A stretch of DNA of 64,000 nucleotides. It comes from Rathayibacter sp. VKM Ac-2759. Its GTDB lineage: Bacteria; Actinomycetota; Actinomycetes; Actinomycetales; Microbacteriaceae. Under the pieces are notes generated by a model that saw only the letters and a program-made list of their open reading frames with translations, made no database searches and was not told where the DNA came from. The stretch spans positions 496,001 through 560,000 of the forward strand of contig NZ_CP047176.1 in the NCBI RefSeq assembly GCF_009834225.1, written 5' to 3'. The position numbers were made by a program, and so were the translations under genes. This document shows positions 9,198 through 17,117 of this stretch, piece by piece (the stretch's first letter is position 1; the number at the start of each line of letters is the position of its first letter).

Positions 9198-10901
9198 TCA
9201 GCCCGGCAGGCGCGGGGTGCGCGACGGCTCGACGCGGCGGCGGCCGGTCGCCTCGAAGGCGGCCGCGATCGCCAGCAGGCGCGAGTCGTCGTACGCCGCC
9301 CCCGCGAAGGTCAGCCCCACCGGCATCCCGATGTCGGCCGCGATGCCCATCGGCACCGTGACCGTCGGGATGCCGAGGTGCCGGATCGCCAGGTTGCCGT
9401 TCGCCACCCACACGCCGTTCCGCCAGCCCGCGTCGGCCGACGCCTCGTCCACGTCCATGTCGGCCGCGCCCACGTCCGCCACCGCCGGGAACACCACGGC
9501 GTCGAGCCCGAGCCGCACCATCCACTCCTCGAGGTCGAGGCGCCGCGTCTCCTCCAGCCCCCGCAGCCCCGCGGCCAGCTCCGGGATGTCGGCGACGCCC
9601 GAGACCGGATGCCGCCGCACCTGCTCCGGGTAGTCGGCGATGTCGTCCTCGAACCCCGTGTACCGGTCGGGCAGCGCCCCCTCCGGAGCGGGGAAGATGC
9701 GCGCCCCGTCGACGTCGGCGAGCGTCCGCAGCGCCGGGTCGCCGTTCGCCGCGAGGAAGTCGTCCCACGCCCACGCCGACAGGTCGACGATCTCGCGGCG
9801 GAGGAACTCGGCGCTCACGAGTCCGCGCGTCGCGATCGTCGGCGCCCCGGGCCGGTCGCCCTCGTAGTTCGACACCGCGGGGAAGTCGACCTCGACGACG
9901 ACCGCGCCGGCCGCCTCGAGGTCGCGGCGGGCCGACTCCCAGAGCGCGAGCACCGACTCCCGCGGCGTGATCGCGCGGCCGGTCGGACCGCCGATGCCCG
10001 GGTCCGCCGCGGTCCCCGCCTCCGGATCGGTGCCGAGGTACATCCGCGGCACCCCGAGCCGCACGCCGCTCAGAGTCCTTCCGGCGAGGGCCCGGTACGA
10101 CGCGGGCCGCACCTCCGACGCCCGCGGCAGCCGGATCCACGGCTGCACGCGCCAGAAGTCGCCCCGGCTCTCGGGGTCGTCGGCGACGAGCACCTCGAGC
10201 ACGGCCAGCAGATCGGCCATCGAGCGCGTGTGCGGCACGACGACGTCCATCGTCGGCACCAGCGGCCAGTTGCCGCGCACCGAGATCACCCCGCGCGAGG
10301 GCGTGTAGGCGCAGAGGCCGCTGTTCGAGGCGGGGCCGCGTCCGCTCGACCAGGTCTCCTCGCCGAGGCCGAACGCGGCGAAGCTCGCCGCCGTCGCGGT
10401 CCCCGATCCGTTCGACGAGCCGGAAGCGAACGGCGCGGCCAGGAAGTCGGCGTTGTAGGGGCTCTCGGCGCGGCCGTAGAGTCCGCGCTGCATGCCGCCG
10501 TTGGCCATCGGAGGCATGTTCGTCAGCCCGAGGCAGATCGCGCCGGCCGCGCGCAGCCGCTCGATGCTGAACGCGTCGCGCTGGGCGACGAGGTCGGCGA
10601 ACGCGGGGCTGCCCCCCGCGGCGGTGAGGCCCTCGACGAGGTAGCTGTCCTTCGCGGTGTACGGGATGCCGTCGAGCGGGCCCCTCGTGCTGCCCGCCGC
10701 GCGGCGGGCGTCGGAGGCGGCGGCCTCCTCGAGCGCGCGGGGATTGCGGACCACGACGGAGTTGAGCGCGGTGGCGGTGCCGGGGGTGTCGTAGGCGTCG
10801 ATCCGCGCGAGGGAGGCGGTGACCAGCTCGACCGCGGTCGTCGCTCCGCTCGACAGCGCCTGGGCCAGATCGTCGATCGACGCCTCGACGACGTCGATCA
10901 T
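9198..10901 (-). CDS. Amidase-signature family hydrolase
   Basis: A 567-residue amidase-signature protein that should hydrolyse an amide. The expected lysine is K84 (IPYTAKDSY) and the cis-serine region is GSSNGSG at 161-167. The loop that usually reads TGGS here reads TWSS, with S186 in the nucleophile position, so the glycine pair is not conserved. The C-terminal half has the family's G-IPTVTVPMG segment. The ATG overlaps the stop of the agmatine deiminase gene by four bases (ATGA), so the two are translated from one message. That pairing suggests an amide or carbamoyl substrate made by, or related to, the deiminase. No signal peptide, so cytoplasmic. Confidence 0.88.
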   Translation of the reverse strand: MIDVVEASIDDLAQALSSGATTAVELVTASLARIDAYDTPGTATALNSVVVRNPRALEEAAASDARRAAGSTRGPLDGIPYTAKDSYLVEGLTAAGGSPAFADLVAQRDAFSIERLRAAGAICLGLTNMPPMANGGMQRGLYGRAESPYNADFLAAPFASGSSNGSGTATAASFAAFGLGEETWSSGRGPASNSGLCAYTPSRGVISVRGNWPLVPTMDVVVPHTRSMADLLAVLEVLVADDPESRGDFWRVQPWIRLPRASEVRPASYRALAGRTLSGVRLGVPRMYLGTDPEAGTAADPGIGGPTGRAITPRESVLALWESARRDLEAAGAVVVEVDFPAVSNYEGDRPGAPTIATRGLVSAEFLRREIVDLSAWAWDDFLAANGDPALRTLADVDGARIFPAPEGALPDRYTGFEDDIADYPEQVRRHPVSGVADIPELAAGLRGLEETRRLDLEEWMVRLGLDAVVFPAVADVGAADMDVDEASADAGWRNGVWVANGNLAIRHLGIPTVTVPMGIAADIGMPVGLTFAGAAYDDSRLLAIAAAFEATGRRRVEPSRTPRLPG

Positions 10902-11932
10902 GCGCTCACGCTCGGCTGCTGCTGGGTGATGCAGTGCACGCCTCCGCCGCGCGCGAAGATCGGCCGCGCGTCGACTCCGACGACCCGACGACCGGGGTAG
11001 GCCTCGGCCAGGATCTCCTGCGCCACCGCGTCGGCGCGCGGCTCGCCGAACGAGCAGGCGATCACCCCGCCGTTGACGACCAGGTGGTTGAGGTAGCTCC
11101 AGTCGACGAAGCCCTCCGCGTCGCGGAGCGTCTCGGGCGCCGGGACGTCGATGATCTCGAAGGCGCGCCCCGCGGCGTCGGTCTGCGTCTCGAGCAGGGC
11201 GCGGATGTCGCGCATCACCGCGTGGTCGGGGTGCGCCGGATCGTCCTGCCGGTGCAGGAGGAGGCGGCCGGGCGAGGGGATCGTCGCGACGATGTCGACG
11301 TGGCCGTTCGTGCCGAAGTCGTCGTAGTCGCGGGTGAGCCCGCGGGGGAGCCAGACCGCGTGCGTCGCGCCGATCGTGCGCTCGAGCTCGGCCTCGACCC
11401 GGGCGCGGTCGAGGTAGGGGTTCCGGCGCGGGTCGAGCTGCACCGTCTCGGTGACGAGCACGGTGCCCTCGCCGTCGACGTGGATGCCGCCGCCCTCGTT
11501 GACCATCGTCGAGCTGACGAGCTCGCTGCCGGCGGCCGAGCTCGCGAACCGCGCGATCTCGGCCGACTTGCGCCACTCGGACCAGCCCGGGTCGCCCCAG
11601 CCGTTGAAGGTCCAGTCGACGGCGCCGAGCACGCCGGGCCGCTCGTCGTCGACGACGAAGGTCGGGCCGGAGTCGCGCATCCAGAACTCGTCGATCGGGG
11701 CCTCCAGCAGCTCGATGCCGGTGCCGAGCATCCGGCGCGCCCGCGCGGTCTCGCTCAGGTCGACGACCATCGCGACCGGCTCGAACTCGGCCACGGCGAG
11801 GGCGACGGCGCTCCAGGCGGCGTAGCACTCCTCGCGCTCGGTGGCGGTCTCGCCGAGGGAGGGGCCGGCGACCGGGAAGGCCATCCACGTGCGGTCGTGC
11901 GGAGCGGTCTCCGCGGGCATGCGCCAGGTCAT
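10898..11932 (-). CDS. Agmatine deiminase family protein
   Basis: A 344-residue guanidino-group-modifying enzyme of the agmatine/peptidyl-arginine deiminase family. Agmatine deiminase makes N-carbamoylputrescine and ammonia. Visible motifs are MPAETAPHDRTWMAFP at the N-terminus, the substrate-site EAPIDEFWMRDSGPTFV, NEGGGIHVDGEGTVLVTE, the GTNGHVDIVA catalytic His region, and the C-terminal GGGVHCITQQQP with nucleophile C334. All expected catalytic residues are present. The ATG at 11932 is upstream of and overlaps the amidase gene. The usual partner, N-carbamoylputrescine amidohydrolase of the nitrilase family, is not adjacent; an amidase-signature protein takes its place. Confidence 0.9.
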   Translation of the reverse strand: MTWRMPAETAPHDRTWMAFPVAGPSLGETATEREECYAAWSAVALAVAEFEPVAMVVDLSETARARRMLGTGIELLEAPIDEFWMRDSGPTFVVDDERPGVLGAVDWTFNGWGDPGWSEWRKSAEIARFASSAAGSELVSSTMVNEGGGIHVDGEGTVLVTETVQLDPRRNPYLDRARVEAELERTIGATHAVWLPRGLTRDYDDFGTNGHVDIVATIPSPGRLLLHRQDDPAHPDHAVMRDIRALLETQTDAAGRAFEIIDVPAPETLRDAEGFVDWSYLNHLVVNGGVIACSFGEPRADAVAQEILAEAYPGRRVVGVDARPIFARGGGVHCITQQQPSVSA

Positions 11933-12003
11933 GGGGCACCGTCCTGCTCGGGTCGTGTCGGGGGAGGTGCGCCGATTATCCCGCGCGGGGCGCGGTGCGT
12001 GCC

Positions 12004-12134
12004 TGCTGATCGAGCCCGCAGCCCGCGCATCGGGCCGATCGAGATCCACCATCGTCCGAAGATGTGGTCGGATGGCTGATCTTCTGGAGTCGGTGGGTCT
12101 CGATACGCCCCTGCGGGGCTGCCCGACCAGCATG
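12004..12134. repeat. REP-like repeat pair D (one copy degenerate)
   Basis: 12004-12050 is a diverged copy (CTGATCGAGCCCGCAG... ...CGATCGAGATCCACC) and 12091-12134 is a near-consensus copy (CGGTGGGTCTCGATACGCC... ...GCCCGACCAGCATG). A third partial copy lies at 12216-12255. The 343-base gap 11933-12275 contains only these copies and a long hairpin. Confidence 0.75.
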
Positions 12135-12145
12135 CTGGCGGCGCG

Positions 12146-12206
12146 ACATCAGCTGAGAAGGGGTCGCCTCCCCTGTCGGGCGAGGCCCCGCCTTCTCAGC
12201 TGATGT
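12146..12206. repeat. Long perfect inverted repeat between REP copies
   Basis: ACATCAGCTGAGAAGG (12146-12161) and CCTTCTCAGCTGATGT (12191-12206) form a 16-base perfect stem. Further partial pairing continues inward (GGGTCGCC against GGCGAGGCCCC). It is flanked on both sides by REP-like copies. It could terminate TetR transcription (minus strand, 70 bases downstream) or act as a structured RNA. Confidence 0.8.
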
Positions 12207-12215
12207 TGTGCCTGC

Positions 12216-12255
12216 CTGCTGATCGAGTCTCTGCGGGGCTACTCGACCAGCGGGC
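12216..12255. repeat. Partial REP-like repeat copy D3
   Basis: CTGCTGATCGAGTCTCTGCG continuing to GGGGCTACTCGACCAGCGGG: a hybrid that has the outer ends of the two orientations joined with the middle shortened, as if an internal deletion fused a left and a right copy. Confidence 0.65.
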
Positions 12256-12275
12256 TGGCGGCCGGCCGGCCGCTG

Positions 12276-12851
12276 CTACTCGGCGGGCACCGCGCGGTAG
12301 GGCGCCAGCACCGTGCGCGCCGACTCGAGGAGGACGCGCGCCAGCACGTCGCGGTCGGCCGAGCGGAGCGAGGGGTCCATGCCGGCGATCATGAGGCCGC
12401 CGCCCGCGACCGCGAGCGCGATGCGCGCCTCCTCGGCCGGATCGGCCCCGATGAGGTGCCGGTTGATGCCCGCGGTCGCCTCGACGAAGGCCGGATCGCG
12501 CCAGAGCAGCTGCACGACCGCCGGGTCGCGCTGGATGGCGGCCGCGAACTCGCGGTGCTCGACCGCGAGCCGGACCAGGCCCTCGAGGGTGACGTCGAAG
12601 GCGCGGGCCGGAGGGGCCGCGTCGGCCTCGCGCACGAGCTCGGCCATCCGCGTGAAGGCGGGCTCGACGACCGCGAGGACGATCTCGTCCTTCGACGCGA
12701 ACTGGTGGTAGACGGCCGCCTTGGTGACCCCGAGCTCGTCGGCGATGGTCTGCAGCGAGGTGCCGTTGACTCCGCGCTCACCGAAGAGGCGGAGCGCGGT
12801 CTGCAGGAGGCGGGCGCGTGATTCGCCGCGCTTGCCGACCGGTCGAGCCAT
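12276..12851 (-). CDS. TetR-family regulator
   Basis: A 191-residue TetR regulator. The helix-turn-helix is at about 10-55 (SRARLLQTALRLFGERGVNGTSLQTIADELGVTKAAVYHQFASKDE with the canonical Y-H-F). The C-terminal ligand-binding part is not assignable. ATG at 12851 follows GAGGAGGA. It is divergent from the SDR gene at 12993, and a perfect 16-base palindrome lies between the two starts, so it probably represses itself and the SDR gene. Confidence 0.92.
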   Translation of the reverse strand: MARPVGKRGESRARLLQTALRLFGERGVNGTSLQTIADELGVTKAAVYHQFASKDEIVLAVVEPAFTRMAELVREADAAPPARAFDVTLEGLVRLAVEHREFAAAIQRDPAVVQLLWRDPAFVEATAGINRHLIGADPAEEARIALAVAGGGLMIAGMDPSLRSADRDVLARVLLESARTVLAPYRAVPAE

Positions 12852-12897
12852 CGCTCCTCCTCGTTCGCTGACGATCCTAGGCGGCCGTTGTCGAAAG

Positions 12898-12913
12898 CTA
12901 GCCGATCGGCTAG
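12898..12913. promoter_or_regulatory. TetR-type palindromic operator
   Basis: CTAGCCGATCGGCTAG is a perfect 16-base palindrome, 46 bases upstream of the TetR start and 79 upstream of the SDR start. Arms like CTAGCCGATCGGCTAG are typical of TetR sites. It is the only strong palindrome in the divergent interval. Confidence 0.75.
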
Positions 12914-12992
12914 TTTTGCGGCAGATCACGGTTCACCGGAGGACGCGGGCGACGCTCTCGACCCTCCGACCCCCGTCCCCAGGAGGAACCTC

Positions 12993-13973
12993 ATGCTCAC
13001 CTCGAAGAACACGGTCCAGCAGTGGCTCGACGACGCCGTCGGCGGCCCGATCCTCCGCGGGATCCTCGCTCAGGGCGGCCAGTCGGCCGACGACCTGGCG
13101 CCCGCCGCCGGCCTCAGCCTGCAGACCCTCGTCGAGCTCGGCGGCGGGCGATTCCCGCAGGAGCTCGTCGACACCCTCGTGCGGCAGGCGAACGGCGGAG
13201 TGATCCCGGAGGAGGAAGCGGAGCCGGCGATCCAGGCGCGCTTCGCCGGCCGCACGGTCGTCGTCACCGGCGCGGGCTCCGGCATCGGCCGGGCGACCGC
13301 GCGCCGACTCGTCCGCGAGGGCGCCCGCGTGGTCGCCGTCGACGTGGTGCCGACGGGCATCGACGAGCTGGCAGCCGCCTCTCCCGAGGGCTCGATCGTG
13401 ACCGTGACCGCCGACATCACCTCGGCCGACGGGATCGCGGCCATCGTCGCCGCGGCGGGCGAGCGGATCGACGGGCTCGCCAACATCGCCGGGATCATGG
13501 ACGGGATGACGCCCCTCCACGAGGTCGAGGACGCCCTCTGGCGCCGTGTCTTCGCGGTCAATGTCGACGGGACGTTCGCGCTCAGCCGCGCGGTGCTGCC
13601 GCTGATGCTGGCGCAGGGCCGCGGCTCCGTCGTCAACGTCGCCTCGGAGGCGTCGCTGCGCGGCAACGCGGCCGGCACCGCCTACACGGCCTCCAAGCAC
13701 GCGGTGGTGGGCATCACCAAGTCCGCGGCGTTCCTGTACGGCCCCTCCGGCATCCGCACCAACGCGGTCGCCCCCGGCCCGACGGCGACGGCGATCGAGG
13801 GCACGATGGCGTCGGAGTTCGGGCGCGAGCGGCTGTCGCCGTTCTTCGCGTTCATCCCGCCGGTCGTCTCGGCCGACACGATGGCCGCCTCGATCACCTG
13901 GCTCCTGAGCGACGACTCCGCCAACGTGAACGGGATCGTGCTCGCCTCGGACGGCGGCTGGTCGGTGCAGTAG
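12993..13973 (+). CDS. SDR oxidoreductase with N-terminal helical extension
   Basis: 326 residues. Residues about 80-326 are a classical short-chain dehydrogenase with NAD(P) motif TGAGSGIGRA, the NVAS serine strand, and catalytic YTASK. It ends in the usual 'NVNGIVLASDGGWSVQ'. It should oxidise or reduce a hydroxyl/keto group; the substrate is unknown. Residues 1-78 are an extra domain (QQWLDDAVGGPILRGILAQ... ...LPELVDTLVRQANGG-like helices) not found in ordinary 250-residue SDRs. ATG at 12993 is preceded by AGGAGG. It is divergent from the TetR gene and probably controlled by it. Confidence 0.88.
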   Translation: MLTSKNTVQQWLDDAVGGPILRGILAQGGQSADDLAPAAGLSLQTLVELGGGRFPQELVDTLVRQANGGVIPEEEAEPAIQARFAGRTVVVTGAGSGIGRATARRLVREGARVVAVDVVPTGIDELAAASPEGSIVTVTADITSADGIAAIVAAAGERIDGLANIAGIMDGMTPLHEVEDALWRRVFAVNVDGTFALSRAVLPLMLAQGRGSVVNVASEASLRGNAAGTAYTASKHAVVGITKSAAFLYGPSGIRTNAVAPGPTATAIEGTMASEFGRERLSPFFAFIPPVVSADTMAASITWLLSDDSANVNGIVLASDGGWSVQ

Positions 13974-14013
13974 CCCGCCGGCCGGCGTCCGCCGGGGCGC
14001 GGCGAGCCCGAGA

Positions 14014-15090
14014 TCAGAGGTCCCGGGCGAGGACGCGCGCCGCGTCCCGTCCGGCGCGGTTCGCGCCGACCGTCGACTGCGAGGGGCCGAACCCGATCAG
14101 GTGCACCCGCGGGTCGGCGTCCACGCGGGTGCCGGTCAGGGTGATCCCGCCGCGGTCGTTGCGCAGCCCGAGCGGATCGAGGTGCGCCAGATCGCCGCGG
14201 AACCCTGTGGCCCAGAGGATGTCGTCGACGGGCGTGAGCGTGCCGTCGGCCTCGCGGACGCCGTCGGGCTCGATCGCGGTGAACATCGGCCGTCGCACGA
14301 GTGCGCCGCGATCGCGGGCGGCGACCGCGTACGGCGTCCAGGCGAGTCCCGTGTACGACACGACGCTGCCCGCCGGGTTCCCCGCCTCGACGTCGGCGGT
14401 GACGCGGGCGATGATGTCGCGGCCCTCCGTCTCGGGCGTGAAGGCGCCGGGGAGGAAGACCGGCTCGCGGCGCGTGTACCAGAGGGTGGTCGCGCCCCGC
14501 GAGATCTCCTCGAGCTGCTGGACCGCCGAGATGCCTCCGCCGACGATCGCCACGCGTCGGCCGGCGAAGTCCTCGGCGCGGACGTAGTCGCGGGTGTGCA
14601 GCTGACGCCCGCGGAACGAGTCCTGCCCGGGGTAGCGGGGGAGGAGCGGGTTGTTCCAGGTGCCGGTGGCGTTGATCACGGCGCGGGTCGTCCACTCGCC
14701 GGCGTCGGTGCGCACGAGGAGGTCACCCTCCGGATCGTCGTCGACGGCCTCGACGCTGCGCACCGTCACCGGGCGGACGATCGGCAGCCCCTCGGCGCGC
14801 TCGAAGTCCGCGAAGTACCGCGGCACCGCGGTCCGTGACGGCTCGGCGGGGTCGATCGGAGGCACCGGGAAGCCGGGCAGGTCGAAGATCCCGTTGACGG
14901 TCGCCATCCGCAGCGACTCCCAGCGGTGCTGCCACGCGCCCCCGGGTGCCGGGTTCGCATCGAGCATCACCACGGTGCGAGCGGCGGAGTCGTCGGTGAG
15001 GGCGCTCGAGAAGCCGCGGCGCATCAGATGGTGACCGGCCGAGAGCCCCGCCTGCCCGGCGCCGATGACGACGACGGTCGCCTGCGTCAC
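14014..15090 (-). CDS. Flavin-containing monooxygenase / NAD(P)-binding oxidoreductase
   Basis: A 358-residue FAD/NAD(P)-dependent oxidoreductase of the YhiN/CzcO-like flavin monooxygenase group. The first Rossmann motif is VVVIGAGQAGLSAGHHL; then comes PGGAWQHRW (the W that follows many FMO GxGxxG strands) and ATGTWNNPLLPRYPG. The second dinucleotide motif is VAIVGGGISAVQQLEE. The C-terminal ATGFRGDLAHL and a final FAD strand (VHLIGFGPSQST) complete it. The GTG start overlaps the MarR stop by four bases (GTGA), so it is co-transcribed with and probably regulated by the MarR protein. It may detoxify a reactive compound by oxygenation; the substrate is unknown. Confidence 0.88.
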   Translation of the reverse strand: MTQATVVVIGAGQAGLSAGHHLMRRGFSSALTDDSAARTVVMLDANPAPGGAWQHRWESLRMATVNGIFDLPGFPVPPIDPAEPSRTAVPRYFADFERAEGLPIVRPVTVRSVEAVDDDPEGDLLVRTDAGEWTTRAVINATGTWNNPLLPRYPGQDSFRGRQLHTRDYVRAEDFAGRRVAIVGGGISAVQQLEEISRGATTLWYTRREPVFLPGAFTPETEGRDIIARVTADVEAGNPAGSVVSYTGLAWTPYAVAARDRGALVRRPMFTAIEPDGVREADGTLTPVDDILWATGFRGDLAHLDPLGLRNDRGGITLTGTRVDADPRVHLIGFGPSQSTVGANRAGRDAARVLARDL

Positions 15091-15575
15091 CCGAGCTTCC
15101 CCGAGCACGCCCCGTCGGGGCCGATGGAGGCGGCGATCTTCGCCGCGATCACCCCGAGCTGCTCCACCTCGTCGCGGGTCAGATGGTCGTACACGAGCCG
15201 CCGCACATGGGCGACGTGGCCCGGCGCGGTCGCGACCACCGTGGCCAGGCCCGCGTCGGTCAGCGTGGCGAGGGTCGTCCGGCCGTCCTCGGGATCGGGC
15301 CGGCGCTCGACCCAGCCCTGCTCCGAGAGCCGGTTCACGACCTTCGACAACCGCGAGAGCGTGCTGTTGGCGATCCGGGCGAGCTCCCTGAGGCGGATCG
15401 TCCGGCCCTCGCTCTCCGACAGGGCGGCGAGCACCCCGTACTCGAAGGTGCTGAGGCCGGCATCGCGCTGCAGCTGCAGGTCGAGGGCGGCGGGGAGCCA
15501 CATCACCGTCGTCAGCAGGGGGATCCACGACGCCGTCTCCGTGTCGTCGAGCCAGCGCACCCCGTCGTCGTCCAT
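15087..15575 (-). CDS. MarR-family regulator
   Basis: A 162-residue MarR regulator with winged helix (LSTFEYGVLAALSESEGRTIRLRELARIANSTLSRLSKVVNRLSEQGWVERRPDPEDGRTTLATLTDAG, with the wing D-x-R). First gene of a two-gene operon with the monooxygenase and divergent from the DoxX-like gene. The interval contains two sites with CTTG/CAAG arms (15597-15605 and 15631-15644), plausible MarR operators. The likely signal is an aromatic or oxidant compound; not determined. Confidence 0.93.
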   Translation of the reverse strand: MDDDGVRWLDDTETASWIPLLTTVMWLPAALDLQLQRDAGLSTFEYGVLAALSESEGRTIRLRELARIANSTLSRLSKVVNRLSEQGWVERRPDPEDGRTTLATLTDAGLATVVATAPGHVAHVRRLVYDHLTRDEVEQLGVIAAKIAASIGPDGACSGKLG

Positions 15576-15596
15576 GGCTCCAGCGTACCCGTTTCA

Positions 15597-15644
15597 CTTG
15601 ACAAGGAAAGTATCGACCCCCACACTCTCACTTGCCGCGGCAAG
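15597..15644. promoter_or_regulatory. Two candidate MarR operators and DoxX promoter -35
   Basis: CTTGACAAG (15597-15605, arms CTTG/CAAG) and CTTGCCGCGGCAAG (15631-15644, perfect 14-base palindrome) share the same arms. The first also contains TTGACA, which could be the -35 of the + strand DoxX gene with CACACT 17 bases on. Confidence 0.6.
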
Positions 15645-15676
15645 CGTTCGACGGTCGTCACCCCTCAGGAGCCCCC

Positions 15677-16039
15677 ATGGTCATCGTGTTCTTCGTCCTC
15701 GCCGGCCTCGCGGCCGCCGTCTTCCTCGCCGCCGGACTGACGAAGCTGGTCCGGCCGATCCCCGCCCTCAAAGCCGCCGGCATGGGCTGGGTCGACGACG
15801 TCCCCGCCCTGTCCGTGCGGCTGATCGCGCTGGCGGAGGTGCTCGGCGCGATCGGACTGATCGTCCCGATGGCCACCGGCATCGCCCCGATCCTGTCGCC
15901 GATCGCCGGTCTCGCCCTCGCGGTCGTCATGGTGGGAGCGGTCATCGTGCACGCGCGCCTGAAGGAGCCGCTCGGTCTCCAGATCGGCCTCACGGTCCTC
16001 GCGCTGGCCGCCGCCGTCGTCGGGTTCCTCGTCCTCTAG
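15677..16039 (+). CDS. DoxX-like small membrane protein
   Basis: A 120-residue DoxX-family integral membrane protein with four hydrophobic segments (VIVFFVLAGLAAAVFLAAGLTKL, LIALAEVLGAIGLIVPM, APILSPIAGLALAVVMVGAVIVHA, LTVLALAAAVVGFLVL) and the family's G-TKL in segment one. ATG at 15677 follows CAGGAG. Members often accompany redox or MarR-controlled detoxification genes. It is divergent from the MarR operon. The exact role is unknown. Confidence 0.88.
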   Translation: MVIVFFVLAGLAAAVFLAAGLTKLVRPIPALKAAGMGWVDDVPALSVRLIALAEVLGAIGLIVPMATGIAPILSPIAGLALAVVMVGAVIVHARLKEPLGLQIGLTVLALAAAVVGFLVL

Positions 16040-16048
16040 GAGACGTCA

Positions 16049-16066
16049 GTACAGCGATCGCTGTAC
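16049..16066. promoter_or_regulatory. Operator of the CmtR-like sensor
   Basis: GTACAGCGATCGCTGTAC is a perfect 18-base palindrome, 10 bases upstream of the GTG start of the ArsR/CmtR-like gene. It probably overlaps the promoter, allowing metal-relieved autorepression. Confidence 0.8.
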
Positions 16067-16076
16067 AGTCGGAGGC

Positions 16077-16436
16077 GTGCCCGCGACCCTTCCCGCCACC
16101 CTCCCCGTCACCGCGACGCTCACCCACACCGCCGCACTCGCCCGCCTGGGCTCGGCGCTGTCGGATCCGACCCGCGCGAGCATCCTGCTGATGCTGCGCG
16201 AGGCGCCGGCGTTCCCCTCCGACCTCGCCGACGCGCTCGACGTCTCGCGGCAGGTGATGTCGAACCACCTCGCGTGCCTGCGCGGCTGCGGCCTGGTCGC
16301 GGCGATCCCGGAGGGGCGGCGCACCTGGTACCGCCTCGCCGATGCGCACCTCGCCCCCGCGCTCGACGACCTGCTGCGCGTCGTGCTCTACGTCGACCCC
16401 GACTGCTGCGCGGGCGAGGGGTGCACCTGCTCGTGA
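16077..16436 (+). CDS. ArsR/CmtR-family metal-sensing repressor
   Basis: A 119-residue ArsR winged-helix repressor. The recognition helix region reads SRQVMSNHLACLRGCGLVAAIPEGRRTWYRLADAHLA, which matches mycobacterial CmtR closely. It has the C-x3-C pair C67 and C71 that, with a C-terminal Cys, binds Cd/Pb in CmtR. Here the C-terminus has four cysteines (C110, C111, C116, C118). It starts with GTG at 16077 after GGAGG. It overlaps the exporter gene by four bases and sits just behind an 18-base palindrome. It should release DNA on metal binding and induce the exporter. Confidence 0.9.
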   Translation: MPATLPATLPVTATLTHTAALARLGSALSDPTRASILLMLREAPAFPSDLADALDVSRQVMSNHLACLRGCGLVAAIPEGRRTWYRLADAHLAPALDDLLRVVLYVDPDCCAGEGCTCS

Positions 16437-17071
16437 CCGCGCTCACGGACGACCGCCGCACGCTGCTCCGCCGCCGGGTGCGCCTCCTGGTCGCGGCGAC
16501 CATCGGCTACAACCTCGTCGAGGCCGTCGTCGCCCTGAGCGCGGGCGCCGCGGCGTCCTCGACCGCGCTGATCGGCTTCGGACTCGACTCGGGCATCGAG
16601 GTGCTCTCGGCCGCCGCGGTCGCCTGGCAGTTCACGCGGACGGACCCGGAGCGCTACGAGAAGGGCACGCTGCGGGTGATCGCCGTGGCCTTCTTCGCGC
16701 TGGCCGCCTACGTCACCGTCTCGTCGGTGCTGGCGCTCGCGGGTGCCCGGGAGGCGGAGCACAGCCCCCTCGGACTCGTCATCACCGCGCTGAGCGTCGT
16801 CGTGATGCCGTTCCTGTCGTTCGCCGAGCGCCGCACCGGCCGCGAGCTCGGCTCGGCGAGCGTGGTGGCCGATTCGAAGCAGACCCTGGTCTGCACCTGG
16901 CTCTCGGCCGCGGTGCTGATCGGGCTGGTGCTCGACGGCCTGCTCGGCTGGTGGTGGGCCGACCCGGTCGCGGGCCTCGTGATCGTCGTCTTCGCGCTGC
17001 GCGAGGGCGTGGAGGCGTGGCGCGGCGACGCGTGCGCCACCTCCGTCGGCATGGTGCTCGAGGAGGACTGA
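16433..17071 (+). CDS. Cation transporter (CDF-like), probable metal exporter
   Basis: A 212-residue membrane protein with five or six transmembrane segments. It has the CDF-type motifs ALIGFGLDSGIEVLSA (metal site in TM2) and ADPVAGLVIVVFALREG-EAWRG (the D in TM5). GTG at 16433 overlaps the CmtR-like stop (GTGA). It lacks the long cytoplasmic C-terminal domain of classical CDF proteins. Coupled to a Cd/Pb-type sensor, it most likely exports a toxic divalent metal. An in-frame GTG at 16421 is an alternative start. Confidence 0.88.
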   Translation: MTALTDDRRTLLRRRVRLLVAATIGYNLVEAVVALSAGAAASSTALIGFGLDSGIEVLSAAAVAWQFTRTDPERYEKGTLRVIAVAFFALAAYVTVSSVLALAGAREAEHSPLGLVITALSVVVMPFLSFAERRTGRELGSASVVADSKQTLVCTWLSAAVLIGLVLDGLLGWWWADPVAGLVIVVFALREGVEAWRGDACATSVGMVLEED

Positions 17072-17117
17072 GCCGCGTCTCAGCGCCGTGCGCGATCCTC
17101 GGAGGGTGACTCCCGCC

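Noticed and set aside
12004..12255. Insertion sequence or MITE with target duplication
   Set aside because: No flanking direct repeats or transposase seen; copies are more like REP/BIME.
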